64,000 nucleotides of DNA from Streptomyces narbonensis (GTDB taxonomy: Bacteria; Actinomycetota; Actinomycetes; Streptomycetales; Streptomycetaceae): positions 1 through 64,000 of the forward strand of contig NZ_BMSF01000026.1 of assembly GCF_014649015.1 (NCBI RefSeq). Reading direction: 5' to 3'. The position numbers and the translations under genes are program-made. A model generated the notes under the pieces. That model was not told the DNA's origin, searched no databases, and saw nothing but the letters and a program-made list of their open reading frames with translations. Of this stretch, positions 40,214 to 47,129 are shown in pieces; position 1 is the first letter of the stretch, and the number at the start of each line of letters is the position of its first letter.

Positions 40214-43200
40214 TCAAGTGGGTGGGACGGGCGTCTCAGTATTTGAGCGGATCGGGGGACGGTTTCCGGCCCTCACGGGGACCGCTCCGGGGAGCGGGTA
40301 CTCGTCCCGTACGAGGGCCCTGCGCAGGCGGTATTCGTCGAGCGGGCCCGAGAAGGCCATGCCCTGGGCGTGACTGCATCCCATGGCGCGCAGCGCGAGC
40401 ACCTGCTCCGGTACGTCGACGCCCTCGGCGACGGTCTGCAGGCCGAGCTCGCCGGCGATGCGGAGCACCCCTCGGGTGATCTTGCGGAGCCGGGCGGACT
40501 CGACCACACCCTCGACGAGCCCTCGGTCCAGCTTCAGTATGTCGACGGGAAGCCGCCGAAGGGCGTCGATCGCCACATGTCCGCTGCCGAATCCGTCGAG
40601 CGCGATCCGCACGCCGAGGCGGCGCAGGGTCACGAGGCGCTGTTCCAGCTCGTCGAGCGAGGCCCGGGGGTCGCTGTCGGCGAGCTCGATGATCAGCGAG
40701 CCGGACGGCAGGCCGTGCCGGGTGAGCAGCGACTCGACGGAACCGAGCGGGAGCGAGCGGTCCAGGAGGCGGCGGGCGGAGAGCCGAATGGACACGGGCG
40801 TGCGGTGGCCGATTCCCGCCCGCTCGGCGGCCTGCTCCACCGCCTCTTCGAGGAGCCAGCGGCCGAGCTCGGCCGTGCGCTCGCCGTCGTCGGTGACGCG
40901 GAGGTACTCGGCGGGGGTGAAGAGGATGCCCTGGGTGGAGCGCCAGCGCGCCTGGGCGCTGACGGCGGAGATCCGGCCGGTGGTGAGGTCGACGACCGGC
41001 TGGTGGAGCAGGGCGAACTCACCGTCGTGGAGGGCGGTGCGCAGCCGGGCGGCCAGCTCGGTGCGCCGTACGACCTCGGCCTGCATCTGGGGTGCGTACA
41101 GCTCGACGCGGTCCTTGCCGGCCGCCTTGGCCCGGTACATCGCGAGGTCGGCGTTGCGCAGGAGGTCGCCGGCCTCCATGCCGGGCTCGGCGAAGGCGAC
41201 GCCGATGGACGCGGCAACCCGCACCTCGTTGCCGCCGTCGACGCGGTACGGCCGGGAGAGCGTGAGCCGGAGCCGGTCGGCGATCTCCTGGACCTGGGCC
41301 TCCCGGGCGGCCTGCTCGCGGCCGCCGTCGCCGAGGATCAGGGCGGCGAACTCGTCGCCGCCGAGCCGGGCGGCGGTGTCCCCGGCCCGCACGGACTCCT
41401 GGAGGCGGCGGGCGGCCTGGACGAGGAGGTCGTCGCCGGCCTGGTGGCCGAGGCGGTCGTTGACCCCCTTGAAGCCGTCGAGGTCGATGAAGAGCACGGC
41501 GGTGCCGGGGTCGGAGGACCTGCGGCCGCTGAGCGCCTGCCGGACCCGCCGGGTGAAGAGCGCCCGGTTGGGCAGGTCGGTGAGCGGGTCGTGTTCCGCG
41601 TTGTGCTGGAGCTGGGCCTGGAGGCGGACCCGTTCGGTCACGTCCCGGCTGTTGAAGATGAGGCCGCCCTGGTGGCGGTTGACGGTCGACTCGACGTTGA
41701 GCCAGTCTCCACCGCTCTCGGCTTCGCTCGACCGTGAGGCACCCCCGTGGCCCGAGCGGAAGCGGCACTCGATGCGGGTGGTGGGCTCGTCGGCGGGCGA
41801 GGCCGCGAGGAAGCGGCGCACCTCGTGGACGACGGCCCCGAGATCCTCGGGGTGGATGAGGGAGGCGAGCTCGGAGCCGATGAGCTCGTCGGCCTCGCGC
41901 CCGTACACACCGGCGGCGGCCGGGCTGACGTAGCGGAGGATCCCGGTCGGCGCAGCGATCATGATGACGTCGCTGGAGCCCTGCACGAGGGACCGGAAGT
42001 GGTTCTCCTTCTGGGCCAGTTCGTGAGTCAGCGCGATGTTGTCGAGAAGCATGATGCCCTGCCGGACGACGAGCGCGAGGACCACGGCGCAGCCGGTGAG
42101 GACGACGACCCGGTCGACCCTGCGGCCCTCGACGACGTTGTACAGGATGCCGAGGGTGCAGACGGCGGCGGCGAGGTACGGGGTGAGCGCGGCGAGCGAG
42201 CCCGCGACCGGGCGGCTGTGCAGCCACGGCCCGCGGGCGGCCACAGCGGAGTCGGGCACCCGCCGCACCCCCCAGGGCGCGTAGGCGAGGAGCAGGGAGC
42301 CGGCGAACCAGCCGGCGTCGAGGAGCTGGCCGGAGGCGTAGTTCTCGCGGAGCAGCGGCGAGGTGAACAGCGCGTCGCACAGGACGGTCAGGGCGAGCGC
42401 GGCGATCGCGGTGTTGGTCGCCGAGCGGTTCGCCTGGGAGCGCCGGAAGTGCAGCGCCAGGACCATGCTGACCAGGACGATGTCGAGCAGCGGGTACGCC
42501 AGCGACAGGGCGGCCTGGGCGACGGACTCGCCCTCGAAGTGCGCGGTACGGGCGAGGGCGAGGCTCCAGGAGAGCGTGAGCAGGGAACCGCCGATGAGCC
42601 AGGCGTCGAGCCCCAGGCAGACCCAACCGGCCCGGGTGACGGGCTTCTTGGCCAGGACGAGGAGCCCGACGACGGCGGGCGGTGCGAAGAGTAAGAAGAA
42701 GAGATCCGCGACGGAGGAGTCGGGCACCTGCGTCCGCAGGACGACCTCGTACCACCCCCACACCGCGTTCCCCGAGGCGGCCATGAGGGAGGAGAAGGCG
42801 AAGAGCAGCCACGCGGGGCGGTCGCTGCCGCGGTGGACGCGGCCGTAGAGGAAGCAGGAGACCGCAGCCGTGAGCGCTGCGGCGCTGAGTCCGAAGTCCC
42901 CCATGAAGAGGGCCAGTTCCGGTGACCCCCAGCCGAGCGAGGCGCCGGTCGTGTAGCCCGCGCAGATGAGCCCCAGGGCGACTTGAGCGACGATCGAGCC
43001 GATGCCGGAACGATCCCGGCGGGGATGCCCGGAGTCGCCGCCGACGGGGCTGCGCGCGATGACGGCCCCGGGCGCGCTCACCGGCCCCTCCGGCGCCGCG
43101 CCGCCGCACCCGGACGGCTCGTGCGGGCGCGCGGGCGGCTCCTCGGCACTCCCTGGGGCGTGCCCGTCGCAGTCGTGCGGTCCGGCGGCGCGTGGCGCAC

Positions 43201-43348
43201 GGGACGGCGTGGCCTGGTCCGGCACCGAACGCGCGAGGCCGGAAGCGAGGCGCGGGAGGCCGGCCGGCGGCGTCGCCGCCGCGTCGGATCGTCGGTCCTC
43301 CGGCCGTGCTTCACCCGTCGCCCCCCTCGAAATCTGATGACCCGTCAC
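40214..43348 (-). CDS. Membrane GGDEF diguanylate cyclase with degenerate EAL domain
   Basis: A 1044-aa c-di-GMP protein from a GTG with GGGAG upstream. Disordered N-terminus (1-115), about nine membrane helices (116-440), a PAS domain (about 455-570; FRSLVQGSSDVIMIAAPTGI), GGDEF (about 585-760) with RLGGDEF intact and an RAGD inhibitory site five residues before it, then an EAL-like domain (about 775-1010) that has lost key residues: AQA in place of EAL, IRLSA in place of the VNLS Asn, DGFG in place of DDFG. It should make but not hydrolyse c-di-GMP. Position beside ilvB suggests the Streptomyces CdgF type; that name is from memory. Confidence 0.9.
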   Translation of the reverse strand: MTGHQISRGATGEARPEDRRSDAAATPPAGLPRLASGLARSVPDQATPSRAPRAAGPHDCDGHAPGSAEEPPARPHEPSGCGGAAPEGPVSAPGAVIARSPVGGDSGHPRRDRSGIGSIVAQVALGLICAGYTTGASLGWGSPELALFMGDFGLSAAALTAAVSCFLYGRVHRGSDRPAWLLFAFSSLMAASGNAVWGWYEVVLRTQVPDSSVADLFFLLFAPPAVVGLLVLAKKPVTRAGWVCLGLDAWLIGGSLLTLSWSLALARTAHFEGESVAQAALSLAYPLLDIVLVSMVLALHFRRSQANRSATNTAIAALALTVLCDALFTSPLLRENYASGQLLDAGWFAGSLLLAYAPWGVRRVPDSAVAARGPWLHSRPVAGSLAALTPYLAAAVCTLGILYNVVEGRRVDRVVVLTGCAVVLALVVRQGIMLLDNIALTHELAQKENHFRSLVQGSSDVIMIAAPTGILRYVSPAAAGVYGREADELIGSELASLIHPEDLGAVVHEVRRFLAASPADEPTTRIECRFRSGHGGASRSSEAESGGDWLNVESTVNRHQGGLIFNSRDVTERVRLQAQLQHNAEHDPLTDLPNRALFTRRVRQALSGRRSSDPGTAVLFIDLDGFKGVNDRLGHQAGDDLLVQAARRLQESVRAGDTAARLGGDEFAALILGDGGREQAAREAQVQEIADRLRLTLSRPYRVDGGNEVRVAASIGVAFAEPGMEAGDLLRNADLAMYRAKAAGKDRVELYAPQMQAEVVRRTELAARLRTALHDGEFALLHQPVVDLTTGRISAVSAQARWRSTQGILFTPAEYLRVTDDGERTAELGRWLLEEAVEQAAERAGIGHRTPVSIRLSARRLLDRSLPLGSVESLLTRHGLPSGSLIIELADSDPRASLDELEQRLVTLRRLGVRIALDGFGSGHVAIDALRRLPVDILKLDRGLVEGVVESARLRKITRGVLRIAGELGLQTVAEGVDVPEQVLALRAMGCSHAQGMAFSGPLDEYRLRRALVRDEYPLPGAVPVRAGNRPPIRSNTETPVPPT

Positions 43349-43477
43349 TTCGCTCCCCAGCGTCAGCCCGTCATCGACGCAGTCCCCCCGCTTCGGGACG
43401 ATACACCAGGGCCGTCACTCAGGGACAGGGTCGCAGTACTCTCCGTGACTAGCTGGGGGCTTGTGAGCGGCGCGCGT

Positions 43478-43496
43478 CGGGGGCGCACACCCCCCG
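43478..43496 (-). terminator. Terminator after the 2-hydroxyacid dehydrogenase
   Basis: CGGGGG/CCCCCG six-base arms around 7 nt, 26 nt beyond the stop. Confidence 0.45.
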
Positions 43497-43522
43497 CCCC
43501 GGCCGGCCGCGTCCCCCGGGGC

Positions 43523-44488
43523 TCAACCGGTCGTGAGGAGGACGTTCGCCAGCTCCTCCCCCGCCGCGAACCGCCGCAGCTGGCCCGCGATCAGGCGCTT
43601 CGCGCGCGGCATGAACGCCGAAGTGGAACCGCCCACATGGGGACTGATCAGGACACCGGGAGCGTGCCACAGAGGATGCCCGGCCGGCAGCGGTTCCGGG
43701 TCGGTGACGTCGAGCGCCGCCGTGATCCGGCCGCTCTCGACCTCCTTGAGCAGCGCGGCCGTGTCCACGACGGGCCCGCGGGCCACGTTCACGAGCAGCG
43801 CCCCCTCCTTCATCCTGGCCAGGAAGTCCGCGTCGGCGAGGTGGTGGGTCGCGGGCGTGAGCGGAGTGGACAGCACGACCACGTCGGCCTCCGGAAGGAG
43901 GGCGGGCAGATCCGCGAGAGCGTGGACCGGACCGCGCTCCGTTGCGCGCGCGGAGCGCGCGACGCGCGCTACCCGCGCGCACTCGAACGGCGCGAGCCGG
44001 TCCTCGATGGCGGCGCCGATCGACCCGTACCCCACGATCAGCACGGACTTGTCGGCGAGCGCGGGGTAGAAGCCGGCCCGCCACTCCTCGGCGTCCTGGC
44101 CGCGCACGAAGCCGGGGATGCCGCGGAGCGAGGCCAGGATCAGCGCGAGCGTGAGCTCGGCGGTGCTCGCCTCGTGCACGCCCTTCGCGTTGCAGAGGGC
44201 GACCCCGGGCCGCAGGGCGGGGATGCCGGGCGTGACGTGGTCGATGCCCGCGGAGAGCGTCTGCACGGCGCGCAGGGAGGTCATCGCCGCCAGCGGCCGT
44301 ACGGCGATCTCCGACCCCTTCATGTACGGGACGACGTAGAAGGCGCAGCGGGCGGGATCGGCCGGGAAGTCCGCTCCGCCGTCCCAGAAGCGGTAGTTCA
44401 GGCCGGACTCGGCCGGTGCGGGGAGTCCCTCGATCTCGTCCGCGGGAACCGGAAGCCACACGTCGGCGGCGCTGTCTTCGAATCTCAT
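43523..44488 (-). CDS. D-isomer-specific 2-hydroxyacid dehydrogenase
   Basis: A 321-aa NAD(P)-dependent dehydrogenase reducing a 2-oxo acid. Dinucleotide fold SVLIVGYGSIGAAIEDRLAP (about 143-162), NVARGPVVDTAALL with the catalytic Arg, DVTDPEPLPAGHPLW with the Glu and PGVLISPHVGGSTSAF with the His. GyaR/hydroxypyruvate- or phenylpyruvate-reductase type; the substrate cannot be told. It is divergent from an aldo/keto reductase. TAGCCT lies 7 nt before the ATG with no ribosome site, so the mRNA may be leaderless. Confidence 0.9.
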   Translation of the reverse strand: MRFEDSAADVWLPVPADEIEGLPAPAESGLNYRFWDGGADFPADPARCAFYVVPYMKGSEIAVRPLAAMTSLRAVQTLSAGIDHVTPGIPALRPGVALCNAKGVHEASTAELTLALILASLRGIPGFVRGQDAEEWRAGFYPALADKSVLIVGYGSIGAAIEDRLAPFECARVARVARSARATERGPVHALADLPALLPEADVVVLSTPLTPATHHLADADFLARMKEGALLVNVARGPVVDTAALLKEVESGRITAALDVTDPEPLPAGHPLWHAPGVLISPHVGGSTSAFMPRAKRLIAGQLRRFAAGEELANVLLTTG

Positions 44489-44495
44489 GACCGGG

Positions 44496-44501
44496 AGGCT
44501 A
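44496..44501 (-). promoter_or_regulatory. Candidate -10 of the 2-hydroxyacid dehydrogenase gene
   Basis: Minus-strand TAGCCT, 7 nt, ATG; no ribosome site. Confidence 0.35.
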
Positions 44502-44563
44502 TGCGAAGAATCCCGCGCTCCATTGGTTACTTTGGGGGACGGCACAGGGAGGGGTACCGGCAG

Positions 44564-45586
44564 GTGGAGCGCAGGACTATCGGGGCGACGGCGCTCGACG
44601 TGGGTGCGATCGGCCTGGGGTGCATGCCGATGAACTGGGCGTACAGCCGTTCGCAGCAACGGGGGGACCGCTCACTGCGGGCCGTGCACGCGGCACTTGA
44701 CGCCGGCATGAGCCTCCTCGACACCGCCGACATGTACGGACCGTTCACCAACGAGCTGCTTCTGGGGCGGGTGTTGAAGGAGAGGCGGGCCGAGGCCTTC
44801 GTCTCGACGAAGTGCGGACTGCTCGTCGGCGACGGCGGCGAGCGTCGGCACGTGGTCGCCAACGGCAGGCCGGGATACGTGCGTCGGGCCTGCGACGCCT
44901 CGCTGCGGCGGCTCCAGACCGATGTGATCGACCTCTACCAGCTGCACCGAGCGGACCCCGAGGTGCCGGTCGAGGAGACCTGGGGCGCCATGGCCGAGCT
45001 GGTCTCGGCGGGCAAGGTGCGGGCGCTCGGGCTGTGCGCGGTCGGCGCCCGGTCGGCCCGCAGGGGCGCGACCGGGACCGCCCGCGACGGCTATGAGGGA
45101 ACGATCCGCCAACTGGAGCGGATCCAGCAGGTCTTCCCGGTGGCGGCCGTCGAGGCCGAGCTGTCGGTGTGGTCGCCGGAGGCGCTGGTCCGGCTGCTGC
45201 CGTGGTGCGCGGCCCGCGGAGTGGGCTTCCTGGCGGCGATGCCGCTGGGGAACGGTTTCCTCACGGGGACGCTGACCCCGGGCGGCGGCTTCGAGTCGGA
45301 CGATCCGCGCGCCCGGCACCCCCGGTTCACGGCCGAGATGATGGCGGCGAACCAGCCGCTCGTGGCGGGGCTGCGACGGGTCGCCGCGCGGCACGGGACC
45401 GACGTCACCCCGGCGCAGGTCGCGCTGGCGTGGGTGCTCGGCCGTGGACCGCACGTGGTGCCGGTGCCGGGAGCGAAGCGGGAGGGCTGGGTCGTGGAGA
45501 ACGCGCGGGCGGCCGGGCTGCGGCTGACGGCGGGGGATCTCGCGGAGATCGCGTCGCTGCCGGCGCCCCGGGGGTCGTGGGACTGA
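44564..45586 (+). CDS. Aldo/keto reductase
   Basis: A 340-aa NADPH-dependent reductase from a GTG with AGGGAGGGG nine bases upstream. Aldo/keto reductase barrel: LGCMPMNWAY at the first strand, SLLDTADMYGPFTNELLLGR with the catalytic Asp and Tyr (about 48-58), VSTKCG with Lys (about 86), DLYQLHRADPEVPVEE with His (about 128), and the cofactor-binding VPVPGAKREGWVVENARAAG near the C-terminus. The substrate is not predictable. Divergent from the 2-hydroxyacid dehydrogenase; the two may act on related carbonyl compounds. Confidence 0.9.
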   Translation: MERRTIGATALDVGAIGLGCMPMNWAYSRSQQRGDRSLRAVHAALDAGMSLLDTADMYGPFTNELLLGRVLKERRAEAFVSTKCGLLVGDGGERRHVVANGRPGYVRRACDASLRRLQTDVIDLYQLHRADPEVPVEETWGAMAELVSAGKVRALGLCAVGARSARRGATGTARDGYEGTIRQLERIQQVFPVAAVEAELSVWSPEALVRLLPWCAARGVGFLAAMPLGNGFLTGTLTPGGGFESDDPRARHPRFTAEMMAANQPLVAGLRRVAARHGTDVTPAQVALAWVLGRGPHVVPVPGAKREGWVVENARAAGLRLTAGDLAEIASLPAPRGSWD

Positions 45587-45690
45587 GCGCCACGGCGGAA
45601 TCGGGGTCCGCGGGCGGGAACCCGATCGGGTCGGGCGGTGTATGAAGAGTGAAGGGATGCCGCTCGACTCGTCGAAGGGGACCGTTGACC

Positions 45691-46833
45691 ATGAGCCGTC
45701 CTGTTGTGCTGAAGGCCCTGTGGGGCGCCGCCGCGCTGATGCTCGTCGCGGGCTGCTCCTCGGGCGATTCCTCGGAGGGTGCCGGGGAGCGTCCGGGTAC
45801 GGCTCCGCCCGCGTCGGTGTCGCCATCGGCGTCGGCCTCGGCGTCCGGGGCCGCTTCCCCGGGTGGCCGGGTGTCGGTGGCGGGCACGCTCACCGAGGGA
45901 CTGAAGTCGCCCTGGGGCCTGGCCGAGCTGCCGGGAGGCGACCTGCTGGTCAGCTCGCGGGACGAGCGGACCATCACCCGGGTCGACGGGAGAAGCGGCG
46001 CGAAGACCTCCCTCGGCGAGGTGCCGGGGGTGGAGCCGGGCGGTGAGGGCGGGCTCATGGGGCTCGCCGTCCACGACGGCTGGGTCTACGCATACCTGAC
46101 GGCCGCCTCGGACAACCGCATCGTGCGCATGCGGTACGGAGGCGGGGACGGCGACCGGCTCGGGGCCCCGGAGCCGGTGCTGACCGGCATCCCGAAGGGG
46201 ACCGTGCACAACGGCGGACGGATCGCCTTCGGACCGGACGGAATGCTGTACGCGGGCACGGGCGAGACGGGGGTGACCGGTCTCGCCCAGGACCGGGCCT
46301 CGCTCGGCGGGAAGATCCTGCGGATGACGCCGGAGGGCAGACCGGCCCCGGGCAACCCCTTCCCCGACTCGGTGGTCTACACGTACGGCCACCGCAACGT
46401 GCAGGGGATCGCCTGGGACGCGGACGGGCGGCTGTGGGCGGCCGAGTTCGGGCAGAACACCTGGGACGAGCTGAATCTGATCGAGTCGGGGAAGAACTAC
46501 GGCTGGCCCGAGGTCGAGGGGCAGGCGAGCCGGGAGGGGTTCGTGGACCCGGTGGCCCAGTGGCCGACCTCGGAGGCCTCCCCGAGCGGCATCGCCTACG
46601 CGCGGGGCGCGATCTGGATGGCCGGGCTCAGGGGCGAGCGACTGTGGCGCATCCCGATCTCCGGCGCGGAACGATCCGGAGACCCGGAGGCGTTCCTCTC
46701 AGGGGAGTACGGACGCCTGCGCACGGTTCTCGCCGGAAGCGGCGGCCGGCTCTGGCTGGTGAGCAGCGAGACGGACACCCGGGGCACGCCCGAGCCCGGG
46801 GACGACAGGATCCTCCGGCTGGAGGTGAGGTGA
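45691..46833 (+). CDS. Lipoprotein of the PQQ-dependent sugar dehydrogenase (GSDH) family
   Basis: A 380-aa exported lipoprotein: signal LKALWGAAALMLVAGC with a lipobox LVAGC, a Ser/Pro/Ala linker, then a six-bladed beta-propeller (about 60-380). Soluble glucose dehydrogenase marks: PWGLAELPGGDLLVSSRDER, GEGGLMGLAVHDGWVYAYLT, KGTVHNGGRIAFGPDGMLY with the active-site His, SVVYTYGHRNVQGIAWDADG, EFGQNTWDELNLIESGKNYG. The family oxidises aldose sugars with PQQ; many actinobacterial members have no shown activity. A DUF6191 gene follows 14 nt later. Confidence 0.88.
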   Translation: MSRPVVLKALWGAAALMLVAGCSSGDSSEGAGERPGTAPPASVSPSASASASGAASPGGRVSVAGTLTEGLKSPWGLAELPGGDLLVSSRDERTITRVDGRSGAKTSLGEVPGVEPGGEGGLMGLAVHDGWVYAYLTAASDNRIVRMRYGGGDGDRLGAPEPVLTGIPKGTVHNGGRIAFGPDGMLYAGTGETGVTGLAQDRASLGGKILRMTPEGRPAPGNPFPDSVVYTYGHRNVQGIAWDADGRLWAAEFGQNTWDELNLIESGKNYGWPEVEGQASREGFVDPVAQWPTSEASPSGIAYARGAIWMAGLRGERLWRIPISGAERSGDPEAFLSGEYGRLRTVLAGSGGRLWLVSSETDTRGTPEPGDDRILRLEVR

Positions 46834-46847
46834 AGGAGGCGGTGACC

Positions 46848-47129
46848 GTGTTCGATCCGATCGCGGAGGTCTTCGCACCGGGGCGCCGGCACGCCGAGGA
46901 CGAGCTGCGCCGACAGGCCCTCACCCGGGAGGATCCGGGGGACGCGGACCCGGGACGCGGCCCGATAGACCTCACCTCGGGCCGCGTGATGATACGGATT
47001 CCGCAGCCGGGGTCAGAGGGCCGTGTGGAGGAGGTGGAGGCGGTGGGCGAGGGCGGCGGCCTCGCCCCGGCCGGAGACGCCGAGCTTGGCGAGGATGTTG
47101 GAGACGTGGACGCTCGCCGTCTTCGGTGA
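46848..47129 (+). CDS. Small DUF6191-like protein overlapping the LuxR gene end
   Basis: A 93-aa frame from a GTG with AAGGAGG eight bases upstream. The core FAPGRRHAEDELRRQALTRE followed by GDADPGRGPIDLTSGRVMIR is the DUF6191 signature seen in short Streptomyces proteins. Intact members usually end soon after this motif; here the frame runs on for about 40 codons, antisense to the last 117 nt of the LAL regulator. Function unknown. It is probably co-transcribed with the lipoprotein gene. Confidence 0.72.
   Translation: MFDPIAEVFAPGRRHAEDELRRQALTREDPGDADPGRGPIDLTSGRVMIRIPQPGSEGRVEEVEAVGEGGGLAPAGDAELGEDVGDVDARRLR

Noticed and set aside
42983..45586. An 867-codon plus-strand frame containing the aldo/keto reductase
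   Set aside because: The enzyme begins at the GTG at 44564 with a ribosome site; the upstream part is antisense to the GGDEF protein and the dehydrogenase.
46434..47129. The DUF6191-like frame starting upstream within the sugar-dehydrogenase-like gene
   Set aside because: The in-frame starts upstream lie inside a supported gene in another frame; the AAGGAGG site fits only the GTG at 46848.
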